From: Grifola frondosa
Taxonomy: Eukaryota > Basidiomycota > Agaricomycetes > Polyporales > Grifolaceae
Length of the DNA: 64,000 nucleotides
NCBI GenBank assembly: GCA_001683735.1
Contig: LUGG01000006.1
Location: 1-64,000, forward strand
Direction of reading: 5' to 3'
Shown here: one piece after another, positions 10,171 through 20,317 of the stretch
Numbering within the stretch: position 1 is the stretch's first letter
Layout: each line of letters opens with the position of its first letter
Made by a program: the position numbers and the translations under genes
Notes under the pieces: generated by a model
What the model was told of the DNA's origin: nothing
What the model saw: only the letters and a program-made list of their open reading frames with translations
The model's database searches: none

Positions 10171-11599
10171 ATGTCACAGTTGCCACAGTGTCCATTTGCT
10201 GATCCAATCCAGATTATATGATATGGATTTGGTGAAATGTGCTGAGTAATGACAAATGTGTGCAAATAGAGAGGAATGGGATAAGTCTTTGCATAGCATA
10301 GATGTGTCCCTAATTATCCTGCACTTTCTTTTGCAGCTTGCTTCTTTATCATTATTTTCTTCATCATGGAAACTGCAAGGGTATGCTGTCTCGATGTGTG
10401 TTTCCATCCTATCTTCTGACCAATCTGATAACTCCTTTTCTGCCATGCTCTCTTTCCTGCAGGTCTTTGTATTACCGGCTTGGGTGGGGGAGCGTAAAGG
10501 CCATCTTCTAATTCTTCATCAATATGCTCTTCTGATTTCTCACTTTCTTCTGATATAGTCTCCTCTTCTAATGCGTTAGTGTCTTCATAAGTGACACTTT
10601 GAGAGAGAGGGTGTTCATATAGAGAACTGCTTGGAATCATGATGAAAGTTGGGAGTAACTGACAGTGGACGAAATAAATGAGGATATAATGACGAAATGT
10701 AATCGACATTGACCATATTCTACATAGCCTTGTTGCTCGAAAATGGATATAGGTCATAACACGTGACATATTCTCGATATGGTTGACACTGCGTAATCCT
10801 TTTGATAAGTGACTAGCACTTGACTTTGCTGTCACCTAACATTGCCAATTGTGTCTACAATAGGTATGTTATAGGATTATTGGTGATAAGTATATCAATG
10901 AAATCTTGTTGACTTTATAGTTGGAATAGATTTGATCGTATCACAATACGTTTATTCCAACAGTCAGTTGCCTGCATAGTTTGCTCATCGTAACTAATTG
11001 AGCAAGCTACTGATCAGCCATTTCGATTGATATAGTGTCCTTCTTTGAACTCTCTGCTGAAACTCGCTACGACTTCATCGTTCATTCTCGGGCTGTTGCT
11101 GATGCACTTGACATTGGGGCTAGGCAAATTCATCATGATATTCGAATACTGGGACGACTTTGGAGTGATGGCCGATCGGTACATATCGGTTATGCTGACC
11201 GGTTCATTCTCTATCTCGGGGAGAGCTATCTTGAGCAACTTCTTCGGTGCATTACTAATGATGACCATGTCCCTCTCTGCACATTATTCAATCTGCGACA
11301 TTTCCACACTCAGTTTCCACGATTATATCGCAAATGCCTTTATGTGATTTGGTGCCTTGGTACATCCCATCTCTTGACTACTATATTTAGGGAGGATGAG
11401 GATTTCTTTTGGGCCTGAAGAAGTAGTATAGATCTGATTCTATGTAGTACTTCTTTTTGTAGGATTACTGGAATATTGATATCCTTCCTAATGAGTATGA
11501 GATGCTAGTGGTGCCAGACTTGAGATGTGCTGATCAATGGTCGCATTGTCATGTTCGAGTACCAATCCAATTTGATGCATGACAGCGGGCGCGAGCTCA
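10171..11599. other. Unassigned DNA with one coding-like minus-strand stretch
   Basis: On the minus strand, about 10,630 down to 10,320, an open frame contains an acidic run (EEETISEESEKSEEHIDEEL) then a proline/basic run (APPPKPVIQRPAGKRAWQKR). It reads like real protein of the kind seen in DNA-binding or gag-like regions, but I cannot name it. Around 11,040-11,420 both strands are open; one plus-strand frame is hydrophobic. No convincing gene. Confidence 0.35.
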
Positions 11600-12790
11600 G
11601 AGCATGGATATGCAGCCAAGATGCGGGCAGGGGGGGCAGGTGTGAGTGAGGAAGCTGGCAGTACTACAGGTGTTGCAAGTAAAATTTGTTAGTGATGTGA
11701 TGCAAACACAGACTCACCTGGATGTATCTACACCCTCGTCGCGCTACATCTTTCAAATGGCCTGGGCATGTGCATGTCTTGGTTGACTGGCGGCGGCGGC
11801 AGTGACATGGGCACGTGCGCCGGGTGTGGAGCTTGGTGATGGGCATGAGGGGAGGCGGGCAAGATGGTGCACGAGTGCAGATACGGACATATACCTGCGA
11901 GAGGTGGCCATGGGCGTGGGTCGTGAGGGGTGCAGTGCAAAGCACGGGCATGTACAACAGGGCACAAGGACAGATGAATGGAATGGGCATGGATGCAAGC
12001 ACAGCGTCGCAGTGCGGGCACGAGGTCAGAGCATGGGGAAGACGCGGCCATGGATGTGAGGTGCAAGGGGAGTAGCGTGGGGTGCGGGCGAGGGGTGCAG
12101 ATGTGGGCTATGGTGTGGACCTTGGGCGTGGGTCGCGAGGGGTGCAGAATGGGCGCGGGCATGAAGAAATAGACTTACCTGCTGCCATGCCTCTTCAACC
12201 TGCCGCATGTACTCCCTTCACGTCATCGTCCACTAGGTGCGGCATCTGGTGACGCCACGCTTCGTCGGGGTCATCCATTGGCGTCCGTGTGCATATCCAT
12301 CGGTGAGGTATGCAGGTTGCACACAGGATATAGGTGTGGATGCCACGGCGAATGCACGTACGTGGGCACAGTGAAGAAGCGTGCAGGTGCCATAGAGCAG
12401 TAGCAGGGCATGTGGCACAAGTGAGATGGGGAAATGCGCTGTGCAGGCACGGCGAGGGAGCGTGTGGGCATGGCGGTGAGCACAAGTGCGGGATGGCGAG
12501 CGCTGTGCGGGAAATACTAGACGCCCGTGCTGTAACTTAATTATAAGTTTAATTTCAATTTCAATTTTAAAAACAGGGACTTACCGGCGACCAACAATGA
12601 TGAGTGTCATTTTCACAGTGAGCGCGGGGCAAAAGACGACGAGAACGACAGGTCGGTCTAGCCCGATGACATAGCTCTGGTCGTTGACGTATCGAAATGA
12701 ATGCATCGATGACTGGAGGTGCATCATTGGTCTGGGCAGACCGATGTGTTCCCTGCGGCGGTCGGGCACCTAATACCCCGAGTCACCCGG
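11600..12790 (-). repeat. GC-rich repeat G, copy 1, with intron-like boundaries
   Basis: Related copies lie at about 16,380-17,960 and (inverted) 62,830-64,000. On the minus strand it contains a short exon-like segment (HLKDVARRGCRYIQ), followed by a candidate 54-nt intron at 11,664-11,717 with GTGAGT, CACTAAC and TAG in the right places. A second GTAAGT junction occurs after EYMRQVEEAWQQ (about 12,175). The rest is strand-asymmetric low-complexity DNA (C-rich on the minus strand). The protein is not recognised. Confidence 0.5.
12660..12730. repeat. Fold-back hairpin (GATGACGTAGATCCGG type), copy 1
   Basis: Two roughly 25-bp inverted arms flank a short loop around TATCGAAATG. The same fold-back occurs at about 17,835-17,895, 18,248-18,310 and 62,770-62,833. 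Confidence 0.6.
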
Positions 12791-12848
12791 TGGCTGCATC
12801 GGACAGCGAGCATTGCACGACGATGACGCATAGGCTGGTCCAGGACCT

Positions 12849-12911
12849 ATGACGTACTAGTGGTCGTCAACGAGCCAACTTTGGCCCCTCGACAACCGCT
12901 AGTACATCATC
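12849..12911. repeat. Quasi-palindromic hairpin (ACTAGTGGTCGTC type), copy 2
   Basis: Arms GACGTACTAGTGGTCGTC and GACAACCGCTAGTACATC flank a centre that is itself partly self-complementary (GCCAACTTTGGC). It is the counterpart of the hairpin at 4,146-4,205. Confidence 0.6.
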
Positions 12912-12949
12912 CGTCTAGATCCTACGAATCCGGCAGATACTAGATTTAT

Positions 12950-13440
12950 CATATGTTATGGAAAACATACCACTTTTGGTATGTTTTGGTTTCAGCCACC
13001 ATATGTTTTATCCTTCATTCCTCCCTCAATTCCTCATGGATTCTCTTCATATTAGGTTCGTCTGAAAGCCCTCATTTATGTGCATTATATTATATAAATA
13101 CTTTCTTATGTTATTTGAATTAAAACATACCATTTGGGGCAGCCATCCATGTGCTGCTAAATTTCTCCCTCAAATATTCAGCAAATCTCTCAATTTCTTT
13201 GTTCTTGCTCAATATATATTAACTATTTAATGTTCTAAATTTCATTTCTCAAAATATACCACAGAAAGTATACCATTTCTGATGAGTCCAGGCTCAGCTA
13301 TATCAAAATTTCTTCTCTTGCCTCTTCATCAATTCTTCATGGAATTTCTTTAATATATTTTCTGATAGGACTTGACTCAAATCTTGATGTATTTTTGCCA
13401 GCATAAATTTGTGAGATGAATAAAGAGAAATGGGGGGGGA
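12950..13440 (-). repeat. Inverted, diverged copy of repeat R
   Basis: Contains the reverse complements of the repeat R blocks (GGTATGTTTTGGTTTCAGCC, then AAAACATACCATTT). The first 130 bp recur at about 17,990-18,125 in the left Helitron arm. Noncoding. Confidence 0.6.
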
Positions 13441-13805
13441 GTCAAATTCCTCTCTGATAGCATGTGGTAAGAGGATTCTACTTTGAAATGATCTCAGCTA
13501 ATAAATATTAGCACACCTAAGACTTCAGCTAGTTCAGATTATTTATGAGACTCATTTTGTAGAGATGAGAAACAATATCAAGCTGTAAGCAATGAAGATG
13601 GTCAGCATATGGGCTCAAAGAAAAAATACTTTACATTTTATGTGAATATAATTTTAAGTTAATAGATCAAAACATGGCAGTCAGATGGTTTTTTTAATTA
13701 TGATGAATTGTTATTTTGATAATCTAAATTTGTGCTAGAGCTAGAACAAGGAAAAAAATAGTGTAGCTATATATACTAAGCTGTAAGATTCAGCATTAGT
13801 TACAT
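13441..13805. other. AT-rich spacer with a Helitron-tail shard
   Basis: No gene. About 13,755-13,798 reads GTGTAGCTATATATACTAAG and so matches the sequence just after the stop codon of the Helitron proteins (43,500 and 54,080 regions), so a small Helitron fragment lies immediately before element copy D. Confidence 0.5.
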
Positions 13806-14490
13806 TACGATTGATGAGGAACGAATTAATCGTTCTTATAGGCGAGGTCCCCAGCCAAATCTTGAAACGCACTTTTCATCCCATTAGTCGTGGGAACGTT
13901 TTTTAATACAAAATTTTGTATCCGTGGGAACGAAATTTCTAGGTTAGGGTTACGGTCCAATACAACCAGGTAACAACTTTGTTCTTACTCAGTAAGATAA
14001 TTTTGTATGTGAGATCCTTACTTTTCTTATCGGGTGGCTGAGAAAAACATACGGAGATAAAACATATGTCAAATGCACGTGATCTTTGTCATGCCTCTAA
14101 TCGCAAAACAAATGTTTTGCATGATAAAACATGACATAAAACATATCATCAATGTTTTTGGAAGTCAGTATGATGCTATGACATATGTTGCGGAAGGAGA
14201 AAAACATATGTGATTGTAAATCTAACATATCTCAAAAAGGCAGGAGATTGAGCGTCTATCTATGTAAAGCACTAAACTCGTCATCTGAACTATTAATCAT
14301 CAATCCATCTATTATACATTATAGATAAGTAATTATAGAGTTACAGTATAGATTGTTGACATTTATAAATGTGAATGCACAGGTTGAATTAATAGGTTAG
14401 CAATTTTTATAAACTTGATAGTATATACAAGGTTCAAGTAATTGATTGAGTAGGACAACTTGTCCTGAGCACGCCGCATGTGCAGTGAAT
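13806..14490 (-). repeat. Non-autonomous element copy D (inverted)
   Basis: Very similar to copy A but in reverse orientation, starting TACGATTGATGAGGAACG and running to the GGACAACTTGTCC palindrome. Similarity to copy A seems to resume weakly beyond the hAT-like element (GAGCCCAT at about 16,303), which would mean the hAT-like element inserted into this copy's edge. Confidence 0.7.
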
Positions 14491-14498
14491 GTGCAAAC
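14491..14498. repeat. 8-bp target-site duplication (left), hAT-like element
   Basis: GTGCAAAC, repeated exactly at 16,294-16,301 on the other side of the element. Confidence 0.85.
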
Positions 14499-16293
14499 TA
14501 GGGCTCCGAGCATACCGTATATGCATCCGGGCATGAAATTACGTTGCGTAATTTATACGGCCCATCAAATTACTAAGAAATTACACGTGACTCCGTATAC
14601 GGGACAGCCCGTATATCCCCATAACCGTACAGACAGCCGTATTTACGGTAATCGAGTCTTTAGCAATATTTGTAACTTAGAAGTATTCTAGATAGAGCTT
14701 CATCTGTGCACACCGCCCGTTTGAACTCCCGATGACCAAGCAATAAGCTGTGTTTCACTTGCATCAACTTCCGAAATAGTTTCCGGCTTTAAACTTGCTT
14801 GCCGCAAAGAGATTGTATCACAACCACCACGGAAAATGTGCTCGACAGCAACGGTGGAGCCTCGTAGCTGAATTGGAGAAGATAAAATACCAAAAAAAGG
14901 TAGGGAGCATACCGGGTATCATCAAGACATCAGTTGTGTTTCATTTTGCTGTTATATGTTACAGCAGATTTATGATATTGGACCACCTTGTACTTACCGC
15001 TGCTCCATGCTTGAACAATCACATCGGACAATACTAGATGACCTAGTCTCCGTTGCTGACCATAATAGGACGATTGATGATAGTCGATCAATCTTGTATT
15101 ATGGTCTGCTCCCCTACGCGTCGGTTTAGTAGGACCCGAGGCCATTGCTATCGATTTCGGCGCTTAGTAGTTACCCGACCAATCATATTTCTCCATTACT
15201 CATGCGTACTTAGTCACAATGATAAGGCCCCGGTCGCTCAGTATACGAGAATTACATCCAATGCAAGACGAAAGCCAGACGGATAGAACATATGCAGGCA
15301 TACTGGTAGAAGCCGAAGTCTCAACTCCCTTACCCAGCCTGACTTTCGTGAAAGCTGCCTCCTAAAGTAATGATTAGCTCGGATTTTGCCATTGAATACA
15401 GTTCTTCTTCAAGACCTATAGTTGGATGTATAACAATCATGGCAGGGTTTTTTGCGAACTTCACGTTTCGGCTTAGCAGAGTCAGTTTTGGGAGAGGGCA
15501 TGAAGGAGCAAATATATTGAGAAATAACCCGATTTGCCTGAACCAGTAGCTATAATTGCTGATAAAACCATTCCGTCGAGAACTTGACAGATACCCTCCA
15601 ACTGATAATCATGCAGGTCATAGCGAAAGTGTTGACTCAAGACTCTGCGGGCAAGTTCCTGCCCCCAGGAGTACAAAATTGGTAGCAGCTAGCGACGTGT
15701 TATTTGACTTTGTTGACGTGTATACAGGTTGGGAAATGGCACATGACCCGGCAATATCCGAAGTACGCAGGTCGGGGTAAACTCTCCGCAGGGATCAAGA
15801 CTATAGATGACCCTGATCGAGGTCTTCCATCTATACACAGTAACAACCATTAGATTACACTAACATGGACACCAGCATGGGATGAATGGTGCCAGTCATG
15901 GGACTCGGGGATATCTTACTAGTCACACCATAAAATGTTGAACTGTATGCGATACGTGACATGGACCTAGAGAGCAGCTGGCAATGACAGTGTCACACGA
16001 AAAATTCAAAAGTGTGGATCTCATACTGGTTTCAGCTCAACTGCAGTATTTACGAGAAGCAGATGTGATTGAGGATTATAAGAGCTCAATTAAAAAAACC
16101 GCACATTTGAAAGGACTCGGAAAGCTTGTAGAAATCGTAAATACGGTCATCGAACTGTAACGATACAGAAACAATACAGGAAATGCGTACCGGACCCGTA
16201 GCGTCTCGGCAACTTCCGAACTGTATACGATACGGAGCGTAACCGGTTACGAACAGGCCGTACAGCGTATTTACGTTACGATTCGGAGCCCTA
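14499..16293. mobile_element. hAT-like non-autonomous DNA transposon carrying a helicase fragment
   Basis: The element begins TAGGGCTCCGA and ends with its exact reverse complement up to one mismatch (TTCGGAGCCCTA), is 1,795 bp long and is flanked by an exact 8-bp duplication. Short TAGGG-type ends with 8-bp duplications are characteristic of the hAT superfamily. Both subterminal regions (about 14,510-14,660 and 16,130-16,280) are crowded with CCGTAT/ATACGG words, as is usual for hAT transposase-binding repeats. No transposase is recognisable; the interior holds a RecQ-like helicase fragment instead, so movement would depend on a transposase supplied from elsewhere. Confidence 0.8.
15370..15690 (-). 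pseudogene. RecQ-like DEAD/DEAH helicase fragment
   Basis: On the minus strand: RRVLSQHFRYDLHDYQLEGI, then IIATGSGKSGYFSIYLLLHA, then after a frame change AMIVIHPTIGLEEELYSMAK. These are the Q-motif-like region, motif I (Walker A, normally TGSGKT/S) and motif Ia region of the RecQ-like helicases found in many copies in agaricomycete genomes, which unwind DNA using ATP. Only about 100 codons remain, with one frameshift after LLHALSQN. The fragment lies wholly inside the hAT-like transposon, so it is a captured or nested piece, not a working helicase. I could not trace the downstream motifs with confidence. Confidence 0.75.
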
Positions 16294-16301
16294 GTGCAAA
16301 C
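16294..16301. repeat. 8-bp target-site duplication (right), hAT-like element
   Basis: GTGCAAAC, the right-hand partner of 14,491-14,498. Confidence 0.85.
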
Positions 16302-16430
16302 TGAGCCCATGGCTGGGAGTGCATGGCAGTAAGTCAGAATATTAGGCAATATCAGAGAGGAGAAGACATACCCTGTCTGCTTCCTCGGGGCTCAGCCATA
16401 CGGGGTGGGTTGTTTGCTGCCCACCATCAG
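16302..16430. other. Short unassigned spacer
   Basis: Between the hAT-like element and the GC-rich repeat. A minus-strand shard reads LSPEEADRVCLLLSDIA, which I do not recognise. Confidence 0.3.
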
Positions 16431-17960
16431 GTCTTATAGTGCAAATTGCGCGCGAAGAGTACCAGAGTTGCACGAAGACGAGCGCGGTGGAAGCATGAGG
16501 ATTCTGTGCGGGCACTGGCGGGGGGCAAACCGAAGCATAGGAATGCGGTGCGGGCGCGAGCTCAGAGCGTGGACACGAGGAGGCCGTGGACGTGGGCCGC
16601 AACGCGCAGGCGAGGGGGACAGGTGCGGGCTGTGGTACACCACGCAATGCGGGCGAGGAAGCTGGTACTGCAAGTGTTACAAGCAAACTTTGTTAGCAAT
16701 CTGATGCAAACACAGCTCACCTAGATGTATCTACACCCTCGTCGTGCTACATCCTTCAAATGGCCTGCGCATGCACACGCCTTGTTTGAGTGGCGGCGGC
16801 CGCGACACGGGCGCACGCGGCGGGCATGAGGGGAGGCGGGGAGAAGGTGCGCGAGTGCAGATACGGGCATATACGCGCGAGAGATGGCCATGGGCGTGGG
16901 TCGCGAGGGGCGCGGGCACGAAAGAGGTGGTGTACTCACCTGTCGCCATGCTTCGCTTCCACCTGCCGCATGCCTTCCCAGCGTGGCCGCGCACTAGTGC
17001 GGCATCGCCATGCATCGTCGGGGTCTCCATCGGCGCGTTCGCGTGGGTGTCTATGGGCGAGTTGGGCAGGCCGCGCACGGGGTACACGGGTGTGGTTGCG
17101 GGGGCGGGTGTGGCGGCGAGCGCGGCGAGAGCATCGTGTGAGGGAGGCGCGGGGATGACGCATGACGGCGTGGGCGCAGTTGCAGGCTACAACGTCAGGT
17201 GGGCGCGGCGAGTTGTGCGGGCCACGCAGGGGTGTGGATGCGGCGGCCAATGCGAGTACGTAGGCATGGCGAGAGAGCGTGCGGGTGCGGCAGGACGCAG
17301 GAAGGGACGTGACACGGATGTGGAGCTTGGGTTAGAGGTGTAAGGGAGGTGGGCGAGGGACGCAGACGCGAGCGCGGGTGAGAGGCGGGTGCGACGGGCA
17401 TACTGCGGGGCGCGGGCGAGTGTGGAGCGCGGGCGAGTGTGGAGCGGGCGCGAGGGACGCGAGCACAGATGCAGGGCGTAGACGTGGACGCGGGCAGGTG
17501 TGGGGCGCGAGGGACACGGTACAAGTGGGGGAGAGGGAGACATGACGGCGAGGAGATGCGGCGGCGGTGTCGAGGGCCAAAAGCTGATGCGTGCGCGCGT
17601 CAACGTTAGACGCCTGCACGCGCGCGCGCTCGGCGGATGTGCGATGTGAGGATGGGGGCATTGAGGGAACGTGCGGGACGTCGGGCGTCGGAGGACGTTC
17701 GATGCATGCTGTAATTGTTTTTAATTTAATTTCAATTTTTATCTTTAAAAAAGTACTTACCGACGACGACGAGCATCGTTTTCGCGATGAGCGCGGGGCA
17801 AAACACGATGAGCTCGAATAGGCCGGTCTAGTCCGATGACGTAGATCCGGTCGTCGACGCATCCATTTCGATACGTCGACGACCGGAGCTGCATTTGGTC
17901 TGGGCGGACGTGTGTTCCTTGTGGCGGTCGGGCGCCTAATACGCCGAGTCGCCCGTGGCT
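16431..17960 (-). repeat. GC-rich repeat G, copy 2, with intron-like boundaries
   Basis: Same family as 11,600-12,790. On the minus strand a candidate 53-nt intron at 16,668-16,720 (GTGAGC, TTGCTAAC, GCAG) occupies the same place as in copy 1 and follows the same exon-like words (HLKDVARRGCRY becoming HLKDVARRGCRYI-stop). A second conserved GTGAGT junction follows GTGGAAGCGAAGCATGGC (about 16,940). The interior is low-complexity; its long ORFs on both strands are composition artefacts. Confidence 0.5.
17835..17895. repeat. Fold-back hairpin, copy 2
   Basis: Inverted arms around ATTTCGATACG; same family as 12,660-12,730. The following 280 bp or so, including a piece of repeat R (17,990-18,125), is absent from the right Helitron arm and is bounded by a duplicated segment ending in fold-back copy 3, so it is an insertion in this copy. 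Confidence 0.6.
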
Positions 17961-18247
17961 GCATCGGCATCTGTCTATACTAGATTGTATATGTTTTGGA
18001 AAACATACTGCTTTTGGTATGTTTTGGTTTCAGCCACCATATGTTTTATCCTTCATTCCTCCCTCAATTCTTGACAGATTCTCTTCGTATTAGGTTCGTC
18101 TGAAAGCGCTCATTTATGACAGTTTATAGTATATAAATTCTTTGTTATGTTATTTCAATTAAAAAAAGCGACTGACAACGACGAGCATTGTTTTCGTGAT
18201 GAGTGTGGGGCAAAAGCCGATGAGCTCGAATAGGCCGGTCTAGTCCG

Positions 18248-18310
18248 ATGACATAGATCCGGTCATCAACGCATCCATTTCGATACGTCGACGACCGCAT
18301 CTACGTCATC
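18248..18310. repeat. Fold-back hairpin, copy 3
   Basis: Same fold-back as copy 2, duplicated on the far side of the left-arm-specific insertion. Confidence 0.6.
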
Positions 18311-18745
18311 CTCGGTGGCTGCCAGCTTCCACTGTGCGCTCGAGCGCGCCTATTCAGCGCTTAACGTTCGGCAAATTTGCGACTTACTTCCAAGCATCTT
18401 CATTGGCAATCCTTGATTTCTATCTTGGAACTCAGTGACTATAGGGCCCAAGGTATGTATCTACTATCTCTATAGCCTGTAATTAGACCAAACCAGGTGT
18501 TCTTGACCCCTATAGACCCTCACAATTGCTCAAAATCTCTGTCTATTGTTCTTCTTGTCCATTTACTTGACTGGTAAGCTTGTAGACTGTAGTTATTCCC
18601 CCTTTTGACTTCATCTCATGTTTCAGATTTCCAATAGTCATCTTTGGCCTTGTCAAAACACTGTGAGACATATCTGATATTGTGATCATGTCAGTGCTAT
18701 CTTCAATACTCCTATCATGTTTCCTGAACTAATTAAAATCATAGA

Positions 18746-18997
18746 ATGTCTGTCACACACCCTCTTGCAAGCTCAGACACCTCTGGTGCATCTTATAGAG
18801 GTCATGTTGATGTTGAGGATGAAGGAGATGCCATGGTCATTTCATCTTCTGGTGATTCTTTAGTCAATTTTTCTGATTCAGTTAACATCCCCTCTGGCTT
18901 TATTGCTATTACCTATTCAGGTTTAGATATGCATGGTGCATTTCACATCCTGTACTACAACTTTATTAGATTACCTATCATAGCAGATGTAGATTAA
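18746..18997 (+). CDS. 83-aa ORF of unknown function, upstream of Helitron Rep (left copy)
   Basis: Complete ORF of 83 codons starting MSVTHPLASSDTSGASYRGH, with a small acidic stretch (DVEDEGDAM) and an aromatic/hydrophobic C-terminal half (GAFHILYYNFIRLP). It has an intact counterpart in the right Helitron copy at 62,081-62,332: only two residues differ (S35P, V40F) and there are no gaps, whereas the Rep gene in both copies is split by many. I do not recognise a family. It lies on the same strand as Rep, about 2.5 kb upstream. It could be a Helitron accessory gene, a first exon, or a captured host fragment. Expression is unproven and two differences over 252 bp cannot test for selection. 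Confidence 0.4.
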   Translation: MSVTHPLASSDTSGASYRGHVDVEDEGDAMVISSSGDSLVNFSDSVNIPSGFIAITYSGLDMHGAFHILYYNFIRLPIIADVD

Positions 18998-19096
18998 ATA
19001 TGGTTTTCTTTAACATTTCTTTAATTGAATTGAGACGGAGTTATCCGGAGTTGCGGAGCTTAAATAAGTTTTTGATCCATCGACCAGTTTGATGTC

Positions 19097-19101
19097 GTCT
19101 T
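19097..19101. repeat. 5-bp target-site duplication (left), gag-only LTR element
   Basis: GTCTT, repeated at 20,504-20,508. The right Helitron copy keeps the equivalent uninterrupted site at about 61,970-61,990. Confidence 0.85.
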
Positions 19102-19287
19102 TGTTGTAGTTTGGGTGGCGCGAGCTTCGCCACAGCTCGGGAGATGCCGGCGGAGTTTGAATAGTGCGCTGCGTCGGTGCAAGTTCTGATGTACTTACGG
19201 CATGCGTTTGTAACTTCTCGTCGAGATCCCTGGAATCTTAGGCTGTGGACACTCGACATAGGCTGGTCGTGAACTCTCAGTCTTACA
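19102..19287 (+). repeat. 5' LTR of gag-only element
   Basis: 186 bp, matching 20,318-20,503. Begins TGTTGTAGTTTGGG and ends CAGTCTTACA. I saw no clear tRNA-primer site immediately after it. Confidence 0.85.
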
Positions 19288-19435
19288 CAAACGCATCCCA
19301 TATCTCGTGGCAGGGCTAGGGCTGTTTCTCTGGCTGGATTGATTGGTGGCGCATCGGCTGGCGCTACTGGCTGTACTTGCTTTTTGGATTGAAAACATTC
19401 TCCTATCTTCACGCTCTCTACTGTGACCGTCCACC

Positions 19436-20263
19436 ATGTCTGACCATGCTGACGACCCGTCTCGTACGTCATTCCCTCTGCTCGTTGAGGGCAATTATGC
19501 CGAGTGGGCGATTCGGATGGAGGCGGAGCTGATTAGGAAGAAGTTGTGGGACGTTGTTGTGATGGAGGTGGATACCCCGGAGGGCCTGAGTGTGACCGAG
19601 ACTGCTGACTGGTGGCAGAAGCTGCTGGACAAGCGGGCGAAGTCCAGGATGGCAGAGGCGAGGGCGGAGATGGTGCGCAGGGTTTCAGGTGGACAGCTGG
19701 TTCATCTGGTGAGTCGTGATCCTGCGATTTGCTGGGAGACGCTTGCAGAGGTGCATCGCACGCATGGGTTTGCTACCCGTCTTGCTTTGCGCCGGCAGTT
19801 CTACCGTGCGATGAAGGGAGGGGGGGAGACGATGCAGGCGTGGATTTCTCGGGTGAAGGAGATGGCATTCCGGCTGAAATATGCTGGTGTCACCGTGGAC
19901 GATGAAGACCAGATCCTGGCGCTCACGATGGGTCTCGATGATTCGTACGATTCCTTTATCATTTCGCTTGACGCCACTCCCACTGCTCAACTTACGCTCT
20001 CACACGTCATCACGCGCATGCTCAACGAGGAGGTTCGGCGCAACGATGCTGCTGGATCGGGTTCGGTTGGGAAGGATGAGGCGTTGGTGGCGGCGGCGGT
20101 GAGGGTTGGGGGCGGGCATGTGGTGACTTCCCGTAAGTGCTTCCGTTGCGGGGAGGAGGGTCATATCCGTGCATTCTGCAAGGCGGTGCCGAAGAAGCAG
20201 GAGGAGGACAAGGCGGTTGCGGCGAGCTTGGCAGTGGTGAGTGATGGGGGCTTTGCATTCTGA
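19436..20263 (+). CDS. Gag polyprotein, copia/UBN2-type, with CCHC zinc knuckle
   Basis: Intact 275-codon ORF. The N-terminal part has the copia-type gag signature (LVEGNYAEWAIRMEAELIRK; ALRRQFYRAMKGGGETMQAW; AFRLKYAGVTVDDEDQILAL), which forms the capsid-like particle packaging element RNA. Near the C-terminus, at about residues 231-244, is one zinc knuckle CFRCGEEGHIRAFC (CX2CX4HX4C) for RNA binding. The ORF stops shortly after, with no protease motif, before a purine tract and the 3' LTR. The ATG at 19,436 is the first in frame and gives a full-length gag domain. It is one of very few undisrupted genes in the window, consistent with recent activity helped by pol from another element. Confidence 0.85.
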   Translation: MSDHADDPSRTSFPLLVEGNYAEWAIRMEAELIRKKLWDVVVMEVDTPEGLSVTETADWWQKLLDKRAKSRMAEARAEMVRRVSGGQLVHLVSRDPAICWETLAEVHRTHGFATRLALRRQFYRAMKGGGETMQAWISRVKEMAFRLKYAGVTVDDEDQILALTMGLDDSYDSFIISLDATPTAQLTLSHVITRMLNEEVRRNDAAGSGSVGKDEALVAAAVRVGGGHVVTSRKCFRCGEEGHIRAFCKAVPKKQEEDKAVAASLAVVSDGGFAF

Positions 20264-20317
20264 GTTTGAGGGGGTGCGAGGGGGTGCGGGCACTTGTGTG
20301 GCTCGCTCGAGGGGGTG

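Noticed and set aside
11045..11418. Hydrophobic plus-strand ORF as a membrane protein gene
   Set aside because: Both strands and two plus frames are open here, no conserved family pattern is visible, and no splice or start context supports it.
16744..17603. 199-codon plus-strand and 138-codon minus-strand ORFs
   Set aside because: Both lie in strand-asymmetric GC-rich repeat DNA, overlap each other in antisense, and are not preserved as the same frames in copies 1 and 3 of the repeat.
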